Shown piece after piece: positions 1 to 7,642 of a DNA stretch of 64,000 nucleotides. Source of the stretch: Acrocarpospora catenulata (GTDB lineage: Bacteria > Actinomycetota > Actinomycetes > Streptosporangiales > Streptosporangiaceae); assembly GCF_018476525.1 (NCBI RefSeq), contig NZ_JAHCST010000050.1, positions 1 to 64,000 of the forward strand, given 5' to 3'. Every line of letters starts with the position of its first letter. Position 1 is the stretch's first letter. A program made the translations under genes and the position numbers. A model generated the notes under the pieces. That model was not told the DNA's origin, ran no database searches, and worked only from the letters and a program-made list of their open reading frames with translations.

Positions 1-1602
1 GACCGGCTCGATCACGTAGCCCTCACTCCACTGGGTCTGGGTGGTGGCCGTCGCCGAGCAGCCGCCGCCGGTGCCGCCGCCCGTGGTGGTGAAGGTCGCC
101 AGCGCCGAGTTGGACGACAGGTTCCCCTCGCCGTCCCGGGCCTGGACGAACACCTGGTACTGGGTGCTGGCCGTCAGGCCGGTCAGCGTGATCGAGTTGG
201 TGGTCGGGGAGCCGAGCAGGGTGTCGGTGGTGCCCACCCGCCGGTAGACGTTGTAGCCGGCCAGACCGCTGCCACCGGTGTCGGTGGAAGCCGTCCAGGT
301 CAGCGTCGCACCCGAAGAGGTGATGTTGGACGCCGTCGGCGTGCCCGGCGTGGTCGGCGGCGTGGTGTCGGTGGTGCCGCCACCAGTGGTGGTGAAGGTG
401 GCCACCGCCGAGTTACCCGACAGGTTGCCCGCACCGTCACGCGCCCGGACGAGCACCTGGTACTGCGTGCTCGCGGTCAGCCCGGTCAGGTTGACCGAGT
501 TGGTGGTCGACTGGGCGATCAAAGTGTCGGTGGTGCCCTGCCGCCGGTAGATGTTGTAACCCGCCAGGCCCGAGCCGCCGGTGTCGGTGGAGGCGGTCCA
601 GGTCAGCGTCGCACCGGAGGAAGTGATGTTGGACGCGGTCGGAGTGCCCGGGGTGGTGGGCGGGGTGGTGTCGGTGCTCGGCGTGGTGTTGAGGCCGAAG
701 AACTGGATGGCCATCGCCGCCTGGCCGCTCAGCGGCAGGCTGTGGCCGGTGTTGGCGATGCTGATCGCCTCGACCTTCAGGTTGCCGCCGCTGTCGCGGT
801 AGCGGGTCCGGGTCCAGCCGGACTGCGGCGTGTCGGTGGAGGTCGGCGTCTGGCTCAGGCCGTGGACGTTGGTCCACTGCTTGATCTGCTCGTTGAAGTT
901 CGGGTACGCCAGGGTGGTGTCGGTGGTGCCGTGCCAGATCTGCATCGGCGGCCGGGCGCCGCTGTAGCCGGGGAAGGCGTTGCGGACCAGGTCGCCCCAC
1001 TGCTGCGGGGTCATGATCCGCTGGCCGGAGGAGCACTGGCTGTTCCACGACGAGCCGTCGGTGGTGGCGAAGCAGGCGAACGGCACGCCCATGAACGCCG
1101 CCCCGGCCTTGAACACGTCCGGGTACGCGCCGATCAGCACGTTGGTCATCATGCCGCCCGAGGAGGCGCCGGTGACGTAGACGCGGTTGGCGTCGCCGCC
1201 CCGGTTCTGGACGGCCCAGCGCACCATGGACACGATGCCGACCGGGTCGCTGCCGCCGTTGTGGGTGAGCGCCTGGGGCGAGGACACGTCGAAGCAGGAG
1301 CCGCTGCGGGTAGCGGTCGGGTAGATGACGATGAAGCCGTACTGGTCGGCCAAGGAGGCGAACTGGGTGCCCGAGTAGAAGGCCTGCCCCGAGCCGGTGC
1401 AGTAGTGCACGGCGACCAGGATGGGCGGGTTCGGCTGGACGTTGTCCGGCACGTAGATGTGCATGCGCAGGTTGGTCGGGTTGGTCCCGAAGTTGGTGAC
1501 CTCCACCAGGGACGCCGCCGAGGCCGGCCGGGCGAGCACCAGGCCCGCCAGGACCAGCACGGCGGTGAGGGCCATACGGAATGGGCCTATCAGCTTCGCC
1601 AT
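1..1602 (-). CDS. Secreted CE1/PHB-depolymerase-like esterase with two FnIII domains and CBM2 (3' end cut by window)
   Basis: This is an extracellular carbohydrate or polyester esterase of the alpha/beta-hydrolase fold (acetylxylan/feruloyl esterase or short-chain PHA depolymerase group). The ATG at 1602 has a strong AGGAGA-type ribosome site just upstream. A signal peptide ends near residue 29 (ARPASAA). The nucleophile is Ser147 in GASSG; Asp228 (HGTTD) and His287 (TGHS) are the likely partners. Two near-identical FnIII modules cover roughly residues 310-400 and 410-505. A CBM2 cellulose-binding module begins after a Gly-rich linker and is cut at the window edge (534 codons visible). The same FnIII-FnIII-CBM2 tail occurs in the SGNH hydrolase at 7643-9265. 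The exact substrate cannot be read from sequence. Confidence 0.9.
   Translation of the reverse strand, partial: MAKLIGPFRMALTAVLVLAGLVLARPASAASLVEVTNFGTNPTNLRMHIYVPDNVQPNPPILVAVHYCTGSGQAFYSGTQFASLADQYGFIVIYPTATRSGSCFDVSSPQALTHNGGSDPVGIVSMVRWAVQNRGGDANRVYVTGASSGGMMTNVLIGAYPDVFKAGAAFMGVPFACFATTDGSSWNSQCSSGQRIMTPQQWGDLVRNAFPGYSGARPPMQIWHGTTDTTLAYPNFNEQIKQWTNVHGLSQTPTSTDTPQSGWTRTRYRDSGGNLKVEAISIANTGHSLPLSGQAAMAIQFFGLNTTPSTDTTPPTTPGTPTASNITSSGATLTWTASTDTGGSGLAGYNIYRRQGTTDTLIAQSTTNSVNLTGLTASTQYQVLVRARDGAGNLSGNSAVATFTTTGGGTTDTTPPTTPGTPTASNITSSGATLTWTASTDTGGSGLAGYNVYRRVGTTDTLLGSPTTNSITLTGLTASTQYQVFVQARDGEGNLSSNSALATFTTTGGGTGGGCSATATTQTQWSEGYVIEPV
79..680 (-). repeat. Two tandem FnIII-encoding repeats (about 300 bp each)
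   Basis: The stretches about 79-372 and 382-678 encode successive FnIII modules that are nearly identical in protein (shared ASNITSSGATLTWTAS and GGSGLAGYN) and very similar in DNA. They are separated by a TTGGGT linker. The same unit appears twice more at 7965-8560 in another gene, so the module has been copied between genes. Confidence 0.8.
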
Positions 1603-1617
1603 CCGCCTTCTCTCCTT

Positions 1618-1629
1618 TGAAACATTTCA
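1618..1629. promoter_or_regulatory. Inverted repeat TGAAA-CA-TTTCA upstream of the esterase
   Basis: A 5-bp-arm inverted repeat with a 2-nt centre lies 16 nt before the esterase start. GAAA-N-TTTC palindromes are known near xylanase genes of Streptomyces. Similar elements occur here at 1739-1747 (GAAAGTTTC, over the LacI stop), 9435-9458 and 11541-11552. A role as an operator for polysaccharide-hydrolase control is inferred. Confidence 0.4.
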
Positions 1630-1745
1630 GAAGAATGACCGATCGCATTCGCCGCGAAAGCTACGCAGGGCCCGGAACCCGGTCAAGGAGAGGGCCGGGC
1701 GGCCGGTCTGAGCAGCAGCTCAACCGGTCCGGCCGGCGGAAAGTT

Positions 1746-2783
1746 TCATCGGGAGGGCGGCGCGGTGCTGTCCCGGACGACGAGGGTGGTGGCCAGTTCC
1801 ACCCGGTGCTGGGCGGGCTCCTCGCCGGTGGCCAGGGCGATGGCGATCTGGGCCGCGGCGGCGCCCATGGCGGTGAGCGGCTGGCGCACGGTGGTCAGCG
1901 GCGGGCCGACCCAGCGGGTGAACTCCAGGTCGTCGAAGCCGACCACGCTCAGGTCGTCGGGCACCCGCAGCCCGGCCTCCCTGGCCGCCTGGATGACGCC
2001 CAGGGCCTGCAGGTCGTTGCCGGTGAAGACGGCGGTGGGCGGGTCGGGCAGGGCGAGCAGCTCGCGGCCGAGGGCCAGGCCGTCCTCGAAGGCGAAGGCG
2101 CCGTCGCGGATCAGGGCGGGGTCCACCGGCACGCCGGCGGTGTCCATCGCGGCGCGGAAGCCGTCCAGGCGGGCCCTGGCGCACAGGAAGTTGGGCGGGC
2201 CGCTGATCTTGGCGATCCGGCGGTGGCCGAGGTCGAGCAGGTGGCGGGTGGCGGCCACGCCGCCGCTCCAGTTGGTGGCGCCCACCGAGGGGATGGTGTG
2301 GCCGGGGTCGCCGGTGGGGTCCAGCGCGACCAGCGGGATGGCGCTGGCGGCCAGCTGGCCGTGCTGCTGGGCGGTGAACCCGGCGTAGACGGCGATCACG
2401 GCGGTGGGGCGGCGGGCCAGCACCTGCTCCAGCCAGCCCCGGCCGGGGGCCAGCCTGCCCCGCATCTCGGTGAAGCCGACGGCCAGCTCGTGCTCCCTGG
2501 CCACCGACTCCACGCCGCGCATGAGCTCGATGGCCAGATGGCTCTCCAGCACGGAGAAGACCACTTCCAGGATGGCGGCGGGGCCGACCGCCTCGGGGCG
2601 GCGGTAGCCGTGCTCGCGCAGCAGCTCCTCCACCTTGCGCCGGGTGTCCAGGGCCACACCCGCCCGACCGTTGATCACCTTCGACACGGTCGGCGCGGAC
2701 ACGCCGGCCATCCGGGCGATGGTGGCGACCGTCATCTCCCCCCGGCGCCGGCCACGCCGGTACTCCGGATCGATCGCCGTCAC
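1746..2783 (-). CDS. LacI-family transcriptional regulator
   Basis: A 345-residue LacI/GalR-type repressor. The helix-turn-helix and hinge are visible near residues 18-65 (VATIARMAGVSAPTVSKVIN, then a hinge), followed by a periplasmic-binding-protein-like sugar sensor to the C-terminus. The GTG at 2783 has no Shine-Dalgarno, but TACACT ends 7 nt upstream, so the message may be leaderless; an internal ATG at residue 17 is the alternative. A near-perfect LacI-type palindrome (2804-2822) lies just upstream, which fits autoregulation. The gene sits between the secreted esterase (same strand, 143 bp downstream) and the divergent ROK/GH4 operon, so it probably controls one or both in response to an oligosaccharide. 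Confidence 0.93.
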   Translation of the reverse strand: MTAIDPEYRRGRRRGEMTVATIARMAGVSAPTVSKVINGRAGVALDTRRKVEELLREHGYRRPEAVGPAAILEVVFSVLESHLAIELMRGVESVAREHELAVGFTEMRGRLAPGRGWLEQVLARRPTAVIAVYAGFTAQQHGQLAASAIPLVALDPTGDPGHTIPSVGATNWSGGVAATRHLLDLGHRRIAKISGPPNFLCARARLDGFRAAMDTAGVPVDPALIRDGAFAFEDGLALGRELLALPDPPTAVFTGNDLQALGVIQAAREAGLRVPDDLSVVGFDDLEFTRWVGPPLTTVRQPLTAMGAAAAQIAIALATGEEPAQHRVELATTLVVRDSTAPPSR

Positions 2784-2803
2784 GCCGCGTAGTGTACCGG
2801 ACC

Positions 2804-2822
2804 ACTCGAAACGGTTACGAGT
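2804..2822. promoter_or_regulatory. LacI-type operator palindrome
   Basis: ACTCGAAACGGTTACGAGT has 9-bp arms around a central G with one mismatched pair. It has the size, central position and flanking AAAC/GTTA pattern typical of LacI-family operators. It lies 21-39 bp before the LacI start and about 25 bp above the -35 of the divergent ROK operon, so one bound repressor could affect both. Confidence 0.65.
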
Positions 2823-2844
2823 CGGTTGCGAGGTATCGTCCGAC

Positions 2845-2873
2845 TTGACGGGTTCGGAAAGTTTCTTTACTTT
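2845..2873 (+). promoter_or_regulatory. Sigma-70-type promoter of the ROK-GH4-kinase operon
   Basis: TTGACG (2845-2850), a 17-nt spacer and TACTTT (2868-2873) make a good housekeeping promoter, with transcription expected near 2880. One 17-bp ROK-like site lies in the spacer and a second straddles the expected start, which suits repression. Confidence 0.6.
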
Positions 2874-2900
2874 CTACTGACAGTTAGGAAGCTTTCCTAA
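2853..2900. promoter_or_regulatory. Two ROK-type operator sites, 31 bp apart
   Basis: The site at 2884-2900 (TTAGGAAGCTTTCCTAA) is an inverted repeat with perfect 7-bp arms around 3 nt. A degenerate copy, TTCGGAAAGTTTCTTTA, at 2853-2869 matches it at 12 of 17 positions. The centre-to-centre distance of 31 bp is about three helical turns, so both sites face the same side of the DNA. The immediately downstream ROK regulator is the obvious ligand. Confidence 0.6.
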
Positions 2901-2917
2901 TTTGGAGGAACCACCCC

Positions 2918-4117
2918 GTGAGCCGCTCCCTGGCCGGTACGCCGAGCCTACTGCGTGCCATCAACGACCGCGCCGCCCTGGAGATGCTGCTCGACCGGGG
3001 CCCGCTGACGCGCCCGGAACTGGGCGCGCTCACCGGCCTTTCCAAGCCGACCGCCTCCCAGCTGCTGGCACGGCTGCGGGAGGCCGGCCTGGTGGTGCTG
3101 GACGGGATCAGGGAGGGCCTGCCCGGCCGTACCGCCGAGGTGTACCGGATCAACGCCGGGGCCGCGCACGTGGCCGCGCTGGACGTGACGCCCGCGCGTA
3201 TCGAGGCGGCGGTGGCCGACCTGACCGGCACGGTGCTGGCCACCCACCGGCTGGCCACGCCGGGCAGGGCGGGCGGGGACGTGGTGGCGCGGGTCCGGGC
3301 CGCCCTGGCGGGGGCCGGCCAGGGCCTGCCGTCGCCCGACCGGGTCGTGATCGGCATCCAGGGCGCGATGGACCCGGCCACCGGAAGGCTCGGCTACGCC
3401 GCGCACATCCCCGGCTGGCACATCCCCGACCTGCTGGGCACCCTGCGCGACGGGCTGGGCGTGCCGGTGGACGTGGAGAACGACGTCAACCTGGTGGCGC
3501 TGGCCGAACAGGCGCACGGGACCGCGCGCGGGCACCGCGACTTCACGCTGCTGTGGGCCGACTCGGGGATCGGGTCGGCGCTGGTGCTCGGCGGGCGGCT
3601 GCACCGGGGGGCCACCGGGGGCGCCGGGGAGGTCGGGTACATGCCGGTCGCCGGCGCGCCCACCGCGCGCGAGGTGGGGCGGCGGGCCGATCACGGCTTC
3701 CAGGCGCTGTCCGGAGGCCCGGCCGTGCTGCGGGTGCTGCGCTCACACGGGTTGCGCGGCACCACCCCCGCCGCCGCGGTACGCCACGCCGTACGGGCTC
3801 TGGATAAGGGCGCGCCCGAAGGGCGGCGGGCACTGCGGGAGATCGCGGAGCGGCTGGCGACGGGGCTGGCGGCGGTGACCGCGGTGGTCGATCCGGAGGT
3901 GGTGGTGCTCTCCGGAGGCATGCTGCTGGCCGGTGGGGAGCCGCTGCGGGCCATGATCGAACAGGAGTTGCACGCGCTCTGCCTGCCCCGGCCGCCGGTG
4001 CGGCTGTCCACGGTCGAGGGCAACCCGGTGCTGGCGGGCGCGCTGCACCTGGGCCTGGGCGAGGTCCGCGACGAGGTTTTCAGCTCGACTCTGAACCTTC
4101 CGAAGGAGGCGCTGTGA
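2918..4117 (+). CDS. ROK-family transcriptional regulator
   Basis: A 399-residue repressor of the ROK (NagC/XylR-like) family. The N-terminal winged helix-turn-helix (residues about 15-70, LTRPELGALTGLSKPTASQLL) is followed by an actin-like sugar-kinase-fold domain with VENDVN near 187 and a C-terminal LSGGMLLAGG loop. The GTG at 2918 has GGAGG 9 nt upstream. It is the first gene of an operon: its stop overlaps the start of the GH4 gene by 4 nt. The paired sites at 2853-2900 suggest autorepression relieved by a phosphosugar or amino sugar. The HExxGH-type and Cys zinc motif of NagC-like ROK proteins is not obvious (GAGEVGYM stands in its place). Confidence 0.93.
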   Translation: MSRSLAGTPSLLRAINDRAALEMLLDRGPLTRPELGALTGLSKPTASQLLARLREAGLVVLDGIREGLPGRTAEVYRINAGAAHVAALDVTPARIEAAVADLTGTVLATHRLATPGRAGGDVVARVRAALAGAGQGLPSPDRVVIGIQGAMDPATGRLGYAAHIPGWHIPDLLGTLRDGLGVPVDVENDVNLVALAEQAHGTARGHRDFTLLWADSGIGSALVLGGRLHRGATGGAGEVGYMPVAGAPTAREVGRRADHGFQALSGGPAVLRVLRSHGLRGTTPAAAVRHAVRALDKGAPEGRRALREIAERLATGLAAVTAVVDPEVVVLSGGMLLAGGEPLRAMIEQELHALCLPRPPVRLSTVEGNPVLAGALHLGLGEVRDEVFSSTLNLPKEAL

Positions 4118-5373
4118 AGCTGGCCGTGGTCGGGGGCGGCTCGACGTACACGCCGGAGCTGATCGACGGGTTCGCCCGGCTGCGGGCCGAGCTCCCGCTG
4201 ACCGAGATCGCCCTGATCGATCCGGACGAACAACGGCTCGCCCTGGTCGGCGGCATGGCGCGGCGCATGCTGGCGCGGGCCGGGCATCCGGCGGCGGTGA
4301 GCACCTGGACCGACCGGGCCGCCGGGGTGGCCGGGGCCGCGGCGGTGCTGCTCCAGCTGCGGGTGGGCGGGCAGGCGGCCAGGAACGTGGACGAGACGCT
4401 GCCGCTGGACTGCGGCTGCGTCGGGCAGGAGACCACCGGCGCGGGCGGGCTGGCCAAGGCGCTGCGGACCGTCCCGGTGGTGCTGGAGATCGCCGAAACC
4501 GTACGGGCGCACGCCCCGGACGCCTGGATCGTCGACTTCACCAACCCGGTCGGCATCGTCACCAAGGCCCTGCTGGACGCCGGGCACCGGGCCATCGGCC
4601 TGTGCAACGTGGCGATCGGCTTCCAGCGCCGCTTCGCCGCCCACCTGGGGGTGGCGCCCGCCTCGGTCGAACTCGGGCACGTCGGCCTCAACCACCTCAC
4701 CTGGGAGCGCTCGGTCAAGGTGGACGGGCAGGAGGTGCTGCCCAAGCTGATCGAGGAGCAAGGGGAGGAGATCGCCGCCGACATCGGGCTGCCCGTCTGG
4801 GTGCTCCGGGAGCTGGGCATGGTGCCCTCCTACTACCTGCGCTACTTCTACGCGCACGACCAGGTGGTGGCCGAGCAGCGGGCCAAGCCGTCCCGGGCGG
4901 CCGAGGTGAAGGCCGTGGAGGACGCCCTGCTGGAGATCTACGCCGACCCCGCCAGCGACACCAAGCCGGAGCTGCTGGACAAGCGCGGCGGCGCCTACTA
5001 CTCCGAGGCGGCGGTCGCGCTCATCGCCTCCCTGATCGGCGACCGGGGGGACACCCAGGTGGTCAACACCCGCAACGGGGACACGCTGCCGTTCCTGGAC
5101 CCCGAGGCCGTCATCGAGGTGCCGGCCACGGTCGGCGCGCACGGCGCCACCCCGCTCCCGGTGGATCCCGTCCAGCCGCTGTTACGCGGGCTGATCGCGC
5201 ACGTGTCGGCGTACGAGACGCTGGCGCTGGAGGCTGCGCGGCACGGCGGCGAGCGGCGGGTGCGGGATGCGCTGCTGGCCAACCCGCTGATCGGGCAGGC
5301 CGACCTGGCCGCCGACCTGGCCGGGCGCCTGGTGGCCGCCAACCGGGCCTACCTGCCGTGGGCGGCCCGATGA
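4114..5373 (+). CDS. GH4 family 6-phospho-beta-glucosidase
   Basis: An NAD- and metal-dependent glycosidase of family GH4, 419 residues. The dinucleotide-binding loop is at residues 6-15 (VGGGSTYTPE). The metal ligands are Cys164 (GLCN) and His194 (GLNHL), as in 6-phospho-beta-glucosidases; NPVGIVT near 144 also fits. It should hydrolyse imported phosphorylated disaccharides such as cellobiose- or chitobiose-6-phosphate in the cytoplasm. The GTG start overlaps the ROK stop (GTGA), and its own stop overlaps the kinase start (ATGA), so the three are translationally coupled. No PTS permease lies in the window, so the route by which the substrate is phosphorylated is unknown. Confidence 0.92.
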   Translation: MKLAVVGGGSTYTPELIDGFARLRAELPLTEIALIDPDEQRLALVGGMARRMLARAGHPAAVSTWTDRAAGVAGAAAVLLQLRVGGQAARNVDETLPLDCGCVGQETTGAGGLAKALRTVPVVLEIAETVRAHAPDAWIVDFTNPVGIVTKALLDAGHRAIGLCNVAIGFQRRFAAHLGVAPASVELGHVGLNHLTWERSVKVDGQEVLPKLIEEQGEEIAADIGLPVWVLRELGMVPSYYLRYFYAHDQVVAEQRAKPSRAAEVKAVEDALLEIYADPASDTKPELLDKRGGAYYSEAAVALIASLIGDRGDTQVVNTRNGDTLPFLDPEAVIEVPATVGAHGATPLPVDPVQPLLRGLIAHVSAYETLALEAARHGGERRVRDALLANPLIGQADLAADLAGRLVAANRAYLPWAAR

Positions 5374-6389
5374 GGACCGTGCTGGCCGTGGACGGCGGCA
5401 ACAGCAAGACCGACGTGGCCCTGATCGCCGAGGACGGCACGGTGCTGGCCACCGCCAGGGGCGCGGCCTTCCTGCCGCAGAGCGTGGGCGTGCCCGCCGC
5501 CATCGACGCGCTCCACGCCGCGGTACGGCAGGCTCTCCCGCACGCCGTTTCCCCCTACGCCGACCACATCGCCGCCTACGTGGCCGGGGCCGACCTGCCC
5601 GTCGAGGAGGACCGGCTGACCGCCGAACTGCTCTCCCGCGGGTACGGCCGCGGCGTGGTGGTCGGCAACGACACCTTCGCCCTGCTCCGGGCGGGCACCG
5701 AGGCCACCTGGGGTGCCGCCGTGGTGTGCGGGGCCGGGATCAACGCGGTCGCGGTCGCCCCGGACGGCCGGGTGGCCCGCTTCCCCGCCCTGGGCCGGAT
5801 CAGCGGCGACTGGGGCGGCGGGTCCGGTCTGGCCGAGGAGGCGTTGTGGCACGCCGTACGGGCCGAGGACGGCCGGGGGCCCGCCACGGCGCTGACCGAG
5901 GTGGTGCGGGGCGTGTTCGGCACCCGCACGGTGGAGGAGGTGGTGATCGCCCTGCACTTCGAGGAACTGCCCACCGAGCGCCTGCACGAACTGGTGGCCC
6001 CGCTGCTGGCCGCCGCCCCCGGCGACGCCGTGGCCCGGTCGGTGGTGGAACGGCAGGCCGAGGAGATCGAACTGCTCGGCACGGTGGCCATGCGCCGGGT
6101 GGACCTGCTGGACGCGCCCTGCGAGGTGGTGCTCGGCGGCGGCGTGCTGACCGCCCGCGACCCGCTGCTGACCATGCTGGTCGAGCAACGGTACGCGGCG
6201 AGCGCGCCACTGGCCCGCCTGGTGATCCCCGACCTGCCGCCCATCGCGGGGGCCGCCCTGCTCGGGCTGGACCGGCTGGGCGCCACGCCGGACGCGCACG
6301 AGCGGGTGCGCGACCACTACGCCGGGAACGCCGGACGGCCGCGCCCCTTCCCCGAGGGCGCGGCCGCTTATACCGAGGGTGGCCGGTAG
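5370..6389 (+). CDS. BadF/BadG-type N-acetylglucosamine kinase-like sugar kinase
   Basis: An ASKHA-fold kinase of 339 residues. The phosphate loop VDGGNSKTD is at residues 6-14, GNDTF near 98 and GRISGDWGGGSGLA near 145; this is the BadF/BadG/BcrA/BcrD-type layout of GlcNAc kinases. The ATG at 5370 overlaps the GH4 stop by 4 nt. It probably phosphorylates a monosaccharide freed by the operon, with GlcNAc the leading candidate. Its 3' end overlaps the convergent Lrp gene by 22 nt. Start choice is firm because of the coupling. Confidence 0.88.
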   Translation: MRTVLAVDGGNSKTDVALIAEDGTVLATARGAAFLPQSVGVPAAIDALHAAVRQALPHAVSPYADHIAAYVAGADLPVEEDRLTAELLSRGYGRGVVVGNDTFALLRAGTEATWGAAVVCGAGINAVAVAPDGRVARFPALGRISGDWGGGSGLAEEALWHAVRAEDGRGPATALTEVVRGVFGTRTVEEVVIALHFEELPTERLHELVAPLLAAAPGDAVARSVVERQAEEIELLGTVAMRRVDLLDAPCEVVLGGGVLTARDPLLTMLVEQRYAASAPLARLVIPDLPPIAGAALLGLDRLGATPDAHERVRDHYAGNAGRPRPFPEGAAAYTEGGR

Positions 6390-6817
6390 TCGTAGGGGGT
6401 GCTGAGCACCACCGTGGTCCGGGTGGAGACGTTGGCCGCCGCCCGGATCTGGTTGAGCAGATCCTCCAGGGCCAGTGGCGAGGCCACCCGGACCTTCAGG
6501 ATGTAGCTCTCCTCCCCCGCCACGCTGTGGCAGGACTCGATCGCCGACAGGTGGCGGAGGCGATCCGGCGCGTCGTCGGCGGCGGCCGGGTCGATCGGCT
6601 TGATCGAGATGAACGCGGTGAGCGGCAGCCCGATCTCGTCGTAGTCCACCAGCGCCGCGTAGCCGCGGAGCACGCCGCGTTTCTCCAGCCGCCGCACCCG
6701 CTGGTGCACCGCGGAGACCGAGAGCCCGGTCTCCTTGGCGAGGTCGGTGAAGCTCATCCGCCCGTCGGCGGCCAGCAGCGTCACGATGCGGCGATCGATC
6801 TCCTCCACCCCGCACAC
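6368..6817 (-). CDS. Lrp/AsnC-family transcriptional regulator
   Basis: About 149 residues. An N-terminal helix-turn-helix (VEEIDRRIVTLLAADGRMSF, then ETGLSVSAVHQRVRRLEKRG) is followed by a RAM ligand-binding domain (GEESYILKVRV, TTVVLSTPYDYR). Members sense amino acids as octamers and act locally or globally. The start is uncertain: GTG at 6817 or 6808 fits the family N-terminus, while the ATG at 6871 would add an unconserved extension and lacks a ribosome site. The 3' end overlaps the kinase gene tail-to-tail. The target genes are not evident here. Confidence 0.9.
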   Translation of the reverse strand: MCGVEEIDRRIVTLLAADGRMSFTDLAKETGLSVSAVHQRVRRLEKRGVLRGYAALVDYDEIGLPLTAFISIKPIDPAAADDAPDRLRHLSAIESCHSVAGEESYILKVRVASPLALEDLLNQIRAAANVSTRTTVVLSTPYDYRPPSV

Positions 6818-6897
6818 GGTAGTGCCGTCTTGACCTTCCCGCGCCGCTAAGTGGTCACGGCCTGATTCCATCACACGCGCGACGGGGCCGGGCCGGT

Positions 6898-7548
6898 TCA
6901 GTCGGCGATGGCGCTGACGAAGGCGACCTCGTAGCCGCGGGCCTTGGAGCCGCGGACGTGCATCAGCAGGGCGCCGCCCTCGTAGGAGTAGGCGCAGGAG
7001 TAGCCCTTGGGCTCCTTGGTGCAGCCCTGCCAGAGGTACTTGACGCCGTTCGGGTCGTACTTGGCGCGGAAGAGGCAGTACTGCCCCTCCTTGCCCTTGG
7101 AGTCCGTGCAGACCGCGTCCTTCTTGGCGACTTCCAGGCCCATGTTGCGGTCGTTCTTGGTCCAGGCCTTCAACAGGTACTGGGCGACGGTGGCCGGCTT
7201 GGTGGCGTGCCGGGAGCGGTAGACCTTGGTGACCTTGCCGCCGGTGACGACCATGCCGATGCCGTCCAGGTCGCCGGGGACGTTCACGCTGGTGTGCTTG
7301 AACCGGCAGAAGTTGCCCTTGCAGCCGGCGAAGACGTCGGGGGCGCGGAAGACGTAGGCGAAGATGCTGGAGACCGCGGCGGGGGTGGCGACCTTGGCGG
7401 CGGCCACCTTGTCGTTGTGCAGCCAGGCGTTGAAGAGCTTCTTCGCGACGGTGGCGGGGGCCGGGGCGGCGGCCTGTGCGGCGGTGGGGAAGATTAACGC
7501 GGCCGAGGCCGCGAGGGCGGCGGTGCCGAGAACCATTCGACGAGACAT
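6898..7548 (-). CDS. Secreted protein of unknown function with internal duplication
   Basis: A 216-residue exported protein that I do not assign to a named family. A clear signal peptide (basic MSRRM, hydrophobic core, AQA-AAP cleavage near residue 26) opens it. The mature part contains two copies of an about 80-90-residue unit, each starting ATVA..L..AW..ND (residues about 32 and 117). Each carries Cys residues (GCKGNFC; QYC, QGC, YSC), so disulfides are likely outside the cell. The fold may resemble small NTF2-like or uncharacterised Actinobacteria-secreted domains, but this is only a guess. It is on the same strand as the Lrp gene, 80 bp upstream of it. Confidence 0.8.
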   Translation of the reverse strand: MSRRMVLGTAALAASAALIFPTAAQAAAPAPATVAKKLFNAWLHNDKVAAAKVATPAAVSSIFAYVFRAPDVFAGCKGNFCRFKHTSVNVPGDLDGIGMVVTGGKVTKVYRSRHATKPATVAQYLLKAWTKNDRNMGLEVAKKDAVCTDSKGKEGQYCLFRAKYDPNGVKYLWQGCTKEPKGYSCAYSYEGGALLMHVRGSKARGYEVAFVSAIAD

Positions 7549-7593
7549 GCGGCGAATTTAACGGTCTTTCCTTGCACGCGGCTTGCATTCGGG

Positions 7594-7639
7594 CCACCGG
7601 CCGGGGCCCCCGGTGCCACCTGGGGACCCCGGCCGGTGG
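7594..7639 (-). terminator. Strong hairpin terminator of the SGNH hydrolase gene
   Basis: CCACCGGCCGGGG at 7594-7606 pairs perfectly with 7627-7639. The stem extends by four more C-G pairs with a bulged A. It begins 3 nt past the stop at 7643 and has no U-tract, as is common in actinomycetes. Confidence 0.75.
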
Positions 7640-7642
7640 GAA

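Noticed and set aside
437-1648. 403-codon minus-strand frame over the left-edge esterase
   Set aside because: Wrong frame: Arg/His-rich with no signal, while the adjacent frame gives the signal peptide, GASSG triad and FnIII modules.
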